Positions 32,680 to 42,713 of a stretch of 64,000 nucleotides of DNA are shown piece by piece (the first letter of the stretch is position 1; each line of letters opens with the position of its first letter). Position numbers and translations under genes: made by a program. The notes under the pieces are model-generated. The model worked only from the letters and a program-made list of their open reading frames with translations, did not search any database and was not told where the DNA came from. Source of the DNA: Helicostylum pulchrum (taxonomy: Eukaryota > Mucoromycota > Mucoromycetes > Mucorales > Mucoraceae); the NCBI GenBank assembly GCA_025677825.1, contig JAIXMO010000034.1:216001-280000 (forward strand), in the 5' to 3' direction.

Positions 32680-35590
32680 TTATTGCAAACTTGCAAAACC
32701 AGTCAAATCAATGTCATAATTATCAAACGGATCAAAAATATCTCGGCTAGGTTCAAGATTCCGAAGGAGCATAGCTGGGAGTCCAACCTTCAACTCTAGT
32801 TCATGTGGCGGAAGCCCTGCCAAGTTTTGAGCATGTAAATACTCTGCAGGATATGTTATCGCTTCGTCGTCATCGGAAGCGTCGGAAAAAAAATTATCTT
32901 CAGAATACAGGAATACTTTAGAGCCTGTCACCTTATCGGATACCAACTTGTTAATGGCCATAGCATCATCGTTTTTTGAACATAAAATTGCCCTTTCCCT
33001 AAAGAAATCACCATGTGTAACAAGACTATCTAAAACATTATCAGGATATACATTTTGAATAAAATCCTTTTCGTCTGATCCTTGCTTGATACATTTTGGT
33101 AGTGAGATAGTGCCTTGCATATCTGGAATATAAGATATCTTTCCTATCCATTGTTAAGAAAGCTGCCATCTTTATTTTGTTGTGATAGTCTCATATTTTT
33201 TGTTAACGTGAGTTTTTTCAAAAATGGCCACAAAGAAAATGACAGGATCAAGGAAGCTGAAACAATATCTGGTCGTTTTCCGCGAGGTATGACAGGTGGT
33301 GTTTGTGCGAAATCACCTCTTAATACGACAGGTATACCGCCAAAAAGAAATTCTTCAGCGCTACAAATATCTTTCAGGGTAAGATGTACAGCCTCAAAAC
33401 AAAAACGATGCCGCATAGGGACTTCATCCCAAATTATTAATAACGTATTTTGAATAAGTTTGGCGAGATCAGAATTTTTTGAAATGTTACAGGAACTTGT
33501 TTCATAAATCTGAAGAGGGATCTTAAATCTTGAATGCGAGGTTCGACTGCCGGGCAACAGCAATGCAGCAATACCAGAAGAGGCAACGCACAAAACGATT
33601 TTCCCTTGTCGACGATAATAATGGCACAAAGTGGTATAAACAAATATTTTACCAATGCCAGCTGGACCTTGAAGAAAAAAATGGGAGTTTTTATCACCGA
33701 ATCTACAGCCTGTGTTATCGAATCGAAAGCAGTTTTTTTATCATCATTTAACAGTCGACACTTTGATTGATATAATTCTTCCTCTTTACTTGTACCATAG
33801 TTTTTTTTGGTTTGCATCAGAGGATTGGAATATATTGCTTCCATTTGTCTTAAAAGTAATAATCAATTAAAAAAAGGTTTGGGTAGACGAAATTGGCGCA
33901 ACGACTTTCCTTGATCATTTAAAGAATTACCTATAAGATATAATCCATAGTCTAACACGGAGGGGTTCTTATAAAATACCGCTCCAGAATGATTGCTGGA
34001 TATCAATAAACTCATGTCATTCTTTCTTAATGAATTTTCCAAATCATCGCAAAAGTGATCACAGAATCTATTCCAAATATCTAACGGACCATTTAATTCG
34101 TCAAATGCAATGGCAGACGTAAAAAGTAATCTTAAAGAATGACCACTCGCGAACGTAACAGCTTCATCAAAACTTTTGATCCATTCTTGATCGTCTTATA
34201 TAATGTGTAAAAGAACACATGCCTCTCTAAACGTGTCACATAGAACACCGTTCACCGTTCTCAAATGTTCGAAAGAAGTAGGACCACGAACTACTGTCAG
34301 CAAAAGTCTCAAATAATATCTTTCACCCCACTTGGATTACAGTAAGAGATACGACCAATTGCAGTTGCTTTCTTTCGAATATTCCACTTTCTGCTAGCTT
34401 TACACCAAGTGAAATGAAAGGGGAAATATTGGTATAGGTACTGTCGGCTCTCTGAATTTTCTGCGCAATACAAAAAGAACCCCAAAATAAGAACCACTTC
34501 AACAGGGGATAAAGCGGTATCAAAGCAAACTGGTTGCTCACCTGGTAAATATACAGGAAGTTGGTATACTCGGGGATCTTCTTCATACGTTGCGTATTCA
34601 TTTATTCTTCACATTGCTTCTACTGGACTAATATATCTACCATTCATATATTTTTTGATCTCATTATTCTTTTCATTCTCTATTTTTACCGTGGTTTTAT
34701 CTGAACCTTTATATACGTATTTGTTTACATATTTTATAGCCTTGAAACTGGCACAGATCTCCACATTGATGTGCGCTTTGTATTTTCCAGATAAATAGGG
34801 ATTATATGGAACGACCCACCAGTTGAACATATGAAATTGCTGCGACCTATTAATAGGATCGGGGATGACATAACTTTTTCCATCAAATCGACGCTTGTAC
34901 AATGTATATCCATTTTCATTGGGAATGGTTGATGGTTGATAATCTTTTGGAAAACCTTTTGAACATACGCTATTACCAAAAGCATCCAAAATCATACATG
35001 GTGAAGCAGGATTTATTTTACCGCAAGGTCCGTGCATCATATTTTTTGTAAATATGTTGTACAGATCTGGTTGCGTATCTTTGTCAGGTAATTCGGCAGA
35101 AATAAGTTCATCGATATGACTTGCAGTAGCAACGTCCCCGCGTTCTTTACCAAGAAACAAAAGCAAATGCAAATGAGGTAAACCCCGATTTTGATATTCG
35201 ATGGTACGTACCAAACCTTTGTATCTACCAAAAATATCCTTCTTTTTCTTCAAGTCCTTTAAGAGCTCACGTACCTTCAATTTGAAAATTCTTGCAACAA
35301 TGTCGGGCCTATCTATGGCATTTTGTCCAGGTAATAACTCATCTTGTATATCAGACCATCTAGGGTTGGCGGTAAAAGTGATAAAAAGAGGTCGTCGTGG
35401 TGCCTCTCTAAGCTAAAAAAAAATAAAAAAAAATTAGCCACTTTGAAAGAGAAAACCAAAAAATTAAAGTTTTTACACTGCATCTTTCGCAAAGTCGAAC
35501 GTTACTATCAGGGAGATATGATCTACAACCCGAGCAGACGGGACTGGGAATATTTTGAACTGACGTTTTTAGTGTTGCAAAATATAATTT
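32680..35590 (-). mobile_element. Decayed Helitron with RepHel gene
   Basis: The gene runs from high to low coordinates. First comes a zinc-finger-like CSGCRSYLPDSNVRLCERC near 35500. After a likely intron follows the Rep domain (35411-34609) with TIEYQNRGLPHLHLLLFL (HUH pair) and YVNKYVYKG (Tyr motif), cut by a TGA after SPVEAM. Then come remnants around 34600-33850 (YLYQYFPFHFTW, IGRISYCNPSG). Last is the PIF1-type helicase: SSGIAALLLPGSRTSHSRF, LLIIWDEVPM (Walker B) and LKVGLPAMLLRNLEPSR. The Walker A site (33659-33682) reads GPAGIGKI in a frame needing correction, with Ile where Thr/Ser is usual. Helicase homology stops at LEPSR and the frame ends at 32680. Several frameshifts make it inactive. 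Confidence 0.85.
34609..35411 (-). pseudogene. Helitron Rep (HUH endonuclease) domain
   Basis: About 267 codons from a splice acceptor-like TTTTAG to a premature TGA. It begins LREAPRRPLFITFTANPRW, then HUH motif GLPHLHLLLFLGK, ISAELPDKDTQPDLY, GPCGKINPASPC, CSKGFPKDY and the tyrosine block KYVNKYVYKGSD. Rep nicks and joins single-stranded DNA in rolling-circle transposition. The sequence right after the TGA continues the family (RINEYATYEEDPRVYQLP), so the stop most likely arose as TGG to TGA. Confidence 0.85.
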
Positions 35591-36048
35591 ATAAAGAATA
35601 ACCCCTTTATATATGAAGAATATGTTTTTGGAGCCGCTGTTTGAATGTTTAATTGCTGTCTTAACTTTTGATGTTTTATCGTTAATTATGTTCTTGGTGG
35701 GAGGGTTCCCCCCCCCCCCCCATTTCACTGTTAAGCATACTTTTTCTATTCACGTGTTTTTAAAATGGTCACAGGCCAATGTTGAAATTCATGTGTTTTT
35801 TTTTGTACCTTTTGTAATATACATATAGGGGATATATATATAAGGATGATCACCAGTTACACATAAAAGGGTATATTAAAACAGCTACAAAAAAAAAACA
35901 GGTTGAGTCTTTCCCCTTTTTTATTTTTGTTTTAGCTTCCCTTTTTCTTTTATATCATCTTAAGCATAATCGTTTTTAATTATCCTTTCTCATTTTGAAA
36001 ACCTTTATCTGTCCCCATAAAAAAAAAACGCTAGCAATTTCTTAAAAT
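35591..36048. other. Helitron flank and promoter of the secreted cysteine-rich gene
   Basis: Contains a C13-type run at 35710-35721, a TATA-rich TATATATATAAGG at about 35833-35845 and a pyrimidine-rich leader before the ATG at 36049. No other coding sequence seen. Confidence 0.4.
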
Positions 36049-36240
36049 ATGGAGTTAAAACTTACATTAGCAATACTTCTATTCGGTATCCTATCCATCA
36101 CTGGCGTCAAGGGAACAAATTGTGAACAAGGTGTTTGCCAAAACACTCCTAATGAATGTCCAGAACTTAATTGTCCTAGTGGAATTTGGCTTCACTACGG
36201 CGGTGGACCTTGTGGTTGTTGTCCATCTTGTAAAGATTAA
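36049..36240 (+). CDS. Small secreted cysteine-rich protein
   Basis: Intact 63-codon single-exon gene. Residues 1-22 are a classical signal peptide (MELKLTLAILLFGILSITGV) ending near VKG. The mature ~41 residues hold eight cysteines: NCEQGVC, ECPELNC and a C-terminal GGPCGCCPSC. The CGCCPxC cluster resembles the GCGCCxxC signature of IGF-binding-protein-type and other small disulfide folds, although nothing else of those families is present. A TATA-like element lies about 205 bp upstream and AATAAAATA follows at 36299. It is flanked by a Helitron relic and a fold-back element. Function unknown; a secreted effector, antimicrobial or wall peptide are inferences from size and cysteines only. Confidence 0.6.
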   Translation: MELKLTLAILLFGILSITGVKGTNCEQGVCQNTPNECPELNCPSGIWLHYGGGPCGCCPSCKD

Positions 36241-36417
36241 ATATTATCTTTTTTCTCGTACTTTAGGAATTCATATTTTTTAGTTACCTTGGATTAAATA
36301 ATAAAATATAAAATCTATTTTTCTAATCTGACTAGTTGTTATTATAATTGATTTCGTGTTTATATAGAAAAATGCTGTAAAGTTTACGCCCAATGTGAGT
36401 AGGGGGGCTACAGACTA

Positions 36418-38215
36418 CAATAGCGGCTCTATTTAAGGGTGACCTGATTTAAGGGTAGGACCGATTTAAGTGCGGGTTTCTCCAGAACATCTTCGGCTTC
36501 CGCTTTAGCACCTCTATCTATCATTATTGATTTAAGGGTGGAATCCAGCTTCACAACACTACTAAGTATATAAAATGAAGTTAAAAGTGATAATAGTAAT
36601 AAAAAAGTCTTATTTATATAAAAGCGTCTGGTCTTCAAAAGTGTACAGTCAAATCGATGTTATTAAAACAAAGGGATAATAATAAAACCGATAGAGAGAA
36701 TAAAAAAATAAACCTTACAAAGTAATTAAATATAAGAACAATGCATTTAGACTTGAATGGAGCGCGTATCAGCAGTGAATCTTTAGAAGTTTAACTAGGA
36801 AAAGCGATTAAATACAGAGGGTTTCTAAGTGATGAAATACTAAGAAGGGAAGCAGTATAAACCAAATAAATTGAGCACAAAGATTCTTTTTAGTCCCATA
36901 TATTGTAGCTAGCAGTTTTTAAATGTATTGTTATGTGGCATTCCAATAAATAGCTTTGTACTATTTCAATTGACATCAATAAAAAATTTAATAAAATTTA
37001 ACATAATTTTAATGTTCGAGCTCTTGTAAAAAACGATATACAGCATATTTTTTTGTACAATAACTCGGGTAAGTTCAAAATCCATTTAAAGTGTTATAAT
37101 TCATCATTGTTCATCCGTTATCTTCTTAAAAACGCGTGTTTTTAAGTGAAGGTTTAGAAGTAACTTCTAAAAAAAGTCACTTTTACGGTGATCGAAATAA
37201 GGTGTAATTAAACGTCAGAAAATGATTCTTTTTTCCAAGTTACTTAGTAAAAGTTACTCCTTAGGATGTTGTCTTTAATAAAAAAGTTGAAACTGCATGT
37301 TGTTTTATGTTTTTCTTGATTTTTTTTTTCAGTCGATCATTTTTGATCATTTTTGGTCATTTTGGGGGGTCAACCCCTCTTGTTTTTTGTGGTTATTTTG
37401 TAATTACGCGATATCTACTTTGCCTTTACTTGTGGCAAAAAAAATGATAATAAAGAGCTCATTTAGGCGCATTGAATCCATTTAGACTCATACTTTCAAT
37501 AAAGACACTGATTGAGTAATCACTATTTTCGATGTTTTTTTTTTTCGCTAAAGTTTGAGTTAAGCGGTCCTTAAAACAGCGGATTCTTTAAAGCGCATTT
37601 TCTCGCCCAGTTTCAGATGTAACACTTTCTTTTATGAACATCCAATATATGGTTTTGAGATATCTACATTCGGTGCTATAACCAAACACGGTTATAAAAA
37701 ACTACATTTTATATAACCGCGAAGCTCTGAAAATGGTTACACGATGTTACACTAAAAAAGTGTATTTTTTTTTCCAAAAAAAAAAACGTCTAAAACAGCG
37801 ATTACTCTTTCAGTTTTTGCATTGAAAGTATGATTTAAAATGGATTAGAAGCGTCCAAACGAGTTTTATATCATCCCTGTTTTTTCTATAAAGATAGGAA
37901 AACTGGATCCGAAATGAATATAAAATAACCACAAAAACACAAAAGGGGTTGACCACCAAAAATGAAAATCGAAAAAAAACAAAAACGTTCGTTTTTAATT
38001 TTGTTTATCAAAGATGTAGTTAAAAAAAACTATTTCATATTAAAAAATGTGGGCCCAAAAAGCGCTTCCTGTTTCCTTAAAAAATAAAAATTAATATTTA
38101 TTATATCTACTAATTTTAGCAGTGATTTCTTATGTGAGCAATTATTTAAACTCAGGGATCTCAGTGAGCTTTTTTCTTTAGAAGTAACTATCCTCATAAC
38201 AAAACCCTTACTTCC
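36418..38215. mobile_element. Fold-back element, copy A
   Basis: The left end reads CAATAGCGGCTCTATTTAAG after a TA. From there to about 38180 the sequence matches, in reverse orientation, the element at 54824-56669 (examples: AAAGTGTACAGTCAAATCGA, AACAAAGGGATAATAAT, GATCTCAGTGAGCTTTTTTC). The centre is a long imperfect inverted repeat: arms about 37352-37545 and 37785-37965 both contain GGTCAACCCC/GGGGTTGACC and ATAACCACAAAAAC-type blocks. GATTTAAGGG is repeated near the left end. Homology fades after about 38190, so the right terminal repeat is lost. No transposase seen, so it is non-autonomous. Confidence 0.75.
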
Positions 38216-39560
38216 ACGACTAGAGATAACTCTCGTTATCCCTTTCGTTGTACTATTTTGCAAAGGTTCATAACTTAATTACGAGATAAACACTTTTAAT
38301 GATTTTGTAACTTTGAATGCTACAAGCTCTGACCTTGTTGGTTTATTTATTTTCGTTGAACGGCGTTAATCTTTGAAAGCTTCTACGGGTAAACAAGTTT
38401 AAGCCTCAATAGAAAGAGTGATTTGTACTGAATTTAGTTACTTTTTTTTTTAAAGAGAGTACAAACTGATAGTAGCTAATTATTTGAAGCATGGGATGGC
38501 TGTTAAAATAGATGTGGTTGTTAACGTAGTTGTAGGAAAAGCAACATATTTTTTCTTTCGTTTTAAGCAAAAGGTAAATTTAGTTTTCATTACCAGCCAC
38601 TGGATGATTTACTGCTTTGGAGAGAGAGCATAATATGGTGAGAATTATAATACGTGCTGGCTATTTATTCGTAGTAGTAACTTTCGTATCAAAATCAGTC
38701 TTTCTCTTACACGCTCAAAGTTACTCCCAAAAGATATCCTATAATGGCGTTATTTCGTGTATTGGAATACTGTTAAGTAAATATCTATGTATAATAAGCT
38801 TGTGTTTTTATATAAAATGACAGGTTATATTTTGCATTTTTTTGTCTGCTCTAGTACTAAAAGTTACTTCCATCTCATTGATTAGGTAATGGCGAAAGGT
38901 AATAGTTATAAACTATTTCAAGTATTCGAAAGTTTTTAAAGATGTCGAGTGCAAGGTGTGTTTTTTCGTTTCTTCTTTGGTACTAGAAGGTAAGCTAATT
39001 GATTCGTTTCGAAAAGTATAAAAGCTAAATGCAATATGTTTTAACGTTTAGGTATTAATATGGAAGTATTTGCAAGGATAAGGGAAAGAAAAAGAAGAGA
39101 AGGAACTCTGCTTTTTTTTTATAAGAAAAGGCGGGGGGGGGAACCTCTGCCATTTTTTTTTTTTACGATTTGTGGTTGGTTTGTGCCGTAGCTATCTATA
39201 TTTTTTATAAGACATGTTCGTAACATATCTCGTTGGACCATCCTTTGTTTTGGTCTATTATACGGCTTTCTCAGCACCGAAAAAAAAATTGTTTCAGTAT
39301 GTGAATGAGATGCATGATATTAAAGAAAAACCTGGTGCGAAAATCTGGTGTGCTATTTCCTTTGAATGATATATTTTTCAGCATTATTTCAACCTTTAAC
39401 GGCCCCGCGTATGCTAAACCATATTGAGAAACTGGTTTTGGCCGAGTATGTAAAAGCTAAAATACGTCATAAACAAATAAACACGCGTTTATAATCATTT
39501 TGATTTTTATTTTTTATTTTTTTTCTTTTTTCTTTTTCTAACAATAAAAAAAGATATAGT
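38216..39560. other. Intergenic stretch upstream of the UCH gene
   Basis: No supported frame. G-run at 39132-39140 and T-runs nearby. The last few hundred bases should be the UCH promoter. Confidence 0.45.
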
Positions 39561-40570
39561 ATGACAAAGGAAGAAGTGATGATGCAAGAAGAACAAGATA
39601 TTAATGAAGAACAACAAGTAAAGCAACCCAAGCTCAGGTGGCTTCCTTTAGAATCTAATCCAGATGTAAGTAGTAATACAACAAGAATTGTGGCTGTGTG
39701 TATATACAAAGGGGCTAACAAAACGATATATTTTAGGTCTTGAATAAGGTATAATGAAAAAAAAAGGCTTTTTTTTTCTATATCACCTATTTACAAATAT
39801 ATGTGTATATTAGATTATTCATGAGAATGGCGTAGATTCAGAATGGAGTTTCACTGATGTATTAGGTAAGTTATATTTTTTTGTCTCTCTGTTCAACTAA
39901 GCCTAAAAAATGATCTATAGGATTTGATAATGAATTATTATCATTGATTCCAAAGCCTGTAGCAGCCATTATTTTCCTATTTCCCGGCACAAAAACGCAA
40001 AAGGAGTTTTTAGAAAAAGAAGAATCACATTTAAAGATCCACGAACAAAATATCAGTCCTAACCTCATGTATTTTAAGCAAACTATTTCCAATGCATGTG
40101 GTATGATGGCCTTACTTCATTCGTTAGCCAATAACGATCACTTAGTAGGTCCTGGTCTGTTTTCTAAAATCATTCAAGATACTAGAAATATGTCTCCAGA
40201 TGAAAGAGGTGAATATTTAGAATCTTGTAAAGAGTTGGCTGAATTACACGATTATAGTGCTCATCAAGGTCAAACTGATACACCCGCTCTTGAAGATTTG
40301 TTTACAAACCATTTTATTTGTTTTGTTCAGGTGGATGAACATTTGTATGAGTTGGATGGATCAAGAGCTTTCCCTATAAATCATGGAAAGTCGGTTGATC
40401 TTGTACAGGTAAAATATATATATATATTAACCCTTAAACCCCTTTCTTTTTTACTAACTAATCTAATCTATATACAAAAAAAGGATGCTGCAAAAATTAT
40501 GCGTCAGTTTATTGAAAGAGACCCTAATGATAACGAATACAGCGCTATTGCTTTTACAAAAACTGCTTAA
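39561..40570 (+). CDS. Ubiquitin carboxyl-terminal hydrolase (UCH family, UCHL3/Yuh1-like)
   Basis: Cysteine protease that removes small adducts from the C-terminus of ubiquitin or NEDD8. Four exons join in phase: 39561-39665, 39814-39865, 39921-40408 and 40484-40570, giving 243 residues, typical for peptidase C12. Landmarks are LRWLPLESNPD, SEWSFTDVLGFD, LLSLIPKPVAAIIFLFP and the nucleophile block ISNACGMMALLHSLAN. The HFICFVQVDEHLYELDGSRA block that carries the catalytic His and Asp context follows. The crossover loop segment (RGEYLESCKELAELH) is present. A 25-residue acidic Gln/Glu N-terminal tail precedes the domain. No catalytic residue appears lost. Confidence 0.92.
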
Positions 40571-40736
40571 TATGTATACGCCGATAATAAAAAAAAAAGA
40601 TATATATACTACAAAAAAAAAAAAAAAAAAAAAAAAAAGGAGAGAAGGAAAAAAGTTTACAAAGGAGTATGTGAGTGTGTGTATATATGTATATGCATAT
40701 ATACATTCATATAAGAGAATTTTGGTATTATTATTA

Positions 40737-42555
40737 TTAAATGGCTGTAATGACTGCGGTATGATTACTTCCATAAGTTAAACAAAACCCTTGATCCGGA
40801 TCCTCAGACACTTTACCAGTTGTTGGGTCAACGCGTACAACATCACAAATAGCAACACTTTGTGGGGTAAGAAAAGGTAAAGGTTTATATTTCAATACAC
40901 CTCGTACGACCAAACCATAAGGGTATCTAATCATACGTGACCTTATAAAAAGAGAAGAGTCAACACTTTTGCTTACCTATTATATTACATATAATATGTG
41001 CGTGAAACTTACCATCTCTCATTACCACTTTTGTCAGCACCAGGCGACTTGATTCTTATTTGACTAATAGCTGTAACGAGTTGATTTGAATAAGCTGATG
41101 AACTAAAGGACAGCGGTTCATCGAAATGATAGAACCCACCTAGATATTCAGCGGGATCGACACCACGTACATGCTCTTGATACATCATTGGTACCACTTG
41201 ACTAAAGGCAAATACACTTATATCAGCGTCCGCCACATGAACGGTCCAGAAGTTTGAATTTAGAGCGTGGATATGTAAATCAAATATCAGTTCTTTATCT
41301 GATGATAGTACCCGACCCATCTCTACGGTCAAGTCCTTGAGCGGCTTTGCTAAATAAGTAACGAAAAAGAATAACAAGACCATGACCGATATTAAACCAA
41401 TCAGCATATTTCGTATTAGACGAGAACTAAATAATAATAATTTTAAGTATAATACACAACAATTATGTATGTATAATTATTACCAAGTGCTATAACTTTT
41501 ACGGTGTGAAGATGTATTTAATCTTCTTGTATGCGTCAATAAGTGAGCTTCTTCGTCATCTGTAGTATACCCACCATCATTCAAGACATGATTAGAGTAC
41601 ATTTTCCTACTACGTCTTGTATGATGATGGTGATGGTGCGGCGACGGAGTAGTACCCGTATCAGCCCAGTCTCCATAATTTAATTTGTTTTGGCTATTAA
41701 ATGGGTGATCCATCACATAGTTTCTTAACTTTGGTCTATTCAATTGTTCATCACTACTTTGTGGTTTTGCTGCTGCTCTGGTATCTGATTTGTTTTTAAA
41801 TAAAATGGGTCTTAGTAATTCACCTAAAAATCCCGTAGAGACACCTCGTTTGGTAGGCATCTCTCCGTTCATAAACGAGCGTGTGGATTGAGGTCGGTAA
41901 AGAGAAGAGGTGGTACGATGAATGGTGTCAGTTGAATTAACGTGGTATGTAGTATCTGTGTTGTTACCACTGTAAGGGTATACATATTGTTCATTTTCAT
42001 CCGAGTCTTTTTTTTGTAGTAGAGTTAGTATTTTTTTTTTTGCTTGCAAAAAAAAAAAAAATTTATACCTTCTACATTAGATACTGCGTCTACTAAATTT
42101 CGATGAAATACTTCTGAAGGAGTAGCGGTACCACTCATGGGAGGTAACTTTTTTCGTTTAATGGCACGTCGATCCTAATTTATTAAAAAGTCAATTTCAA
42201 CATTTAAAAAAAAAACCATTATGCAAAAATACTTTACTTCGACTTTAGGTTTAGGTTTTGGTAAAAGTGGAGTACTTTGACTGGGTAAAGTAGTTGGGTT
42301 ATTTAAAGCATGTAAGGTAACGATCGGTAAAGTAACAGAGGTGGTTAAAGGAGGAGATTTAGTTGGTTCATCCAAGGTAGGAGAAACGATGGGTGTAGAT
42401 AAACTTGTGGTTGGTATTGATTCATATTTGGCTTTTTCTACTGTCAAGTTTTTATCAAATCCCAATGTAGTTGATGGTGGAATCGTCGCATATTTTGATA
42501 AGATGGGTCGCTTATTGTTTGTCAAGTTTTCTTGATCTTCCGATCCGCTCATCAT
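40737..42555 (-). CDS. VAC7: VAC7-like regulator of PI(3,5)P2 synthesis
   Basis: Vac7 is a vacuolar membrane protein that activates the Fab1 PI3P 5-kinase complex. Five exons join in phase: 42555-42238, 42174-42069, 42006-41484, 41426-41013 and 40941-40737, giving 521 residues. The N-terminal 310 residues are low complexity with a conserved-looking KRKKLPPMSGTATPSEVFHR block (fungal Vac7 hallmark) and a His-rich run. A single transmembrane helix (LIGLISVMVLLFFFVTYLA) is near residue 322. The luminal part has LIFDLHIHALNSNFWTVHV, ADISVFAFSQ and VVRGVLKYKPLPF. The intron before the helix splits TG|T, replacing a spurious frame ending STW. It starts 158 bp downstream of the stop of the next gene on the same strand. 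Confidence 0.85.
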
Positions 42556-42670
42556 GTAAGTTTTTTAAATGTAATGAAGGAAAGAAGAAAGAGAGAGAGA
42601 CAAAATCTTTTTTTTTTTTTTAACAATAATTATTATTTCTATGCAGGATTTTATTTATTTATATTTTATA

Positions 42671-42684
42671 TGTGTGTGTGTGTG
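42671..42684. repeat. (TG)n microsatellite
   Basis: Seven TG units just past the glycosyltransferase stop codon. Confidence 0.9.
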
Positions 42685-42713
42685 TAGTGGACCGGGTAAG
42701 ATGTAAAATGTTG

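Noticed and set aside
36429..36638. 69-codon frame inside fold-back copy A, with a hydrophobic N-terminus
   Set aside because: The matching stretch of copy B has stops and frameshifts, so coding is not conserved.
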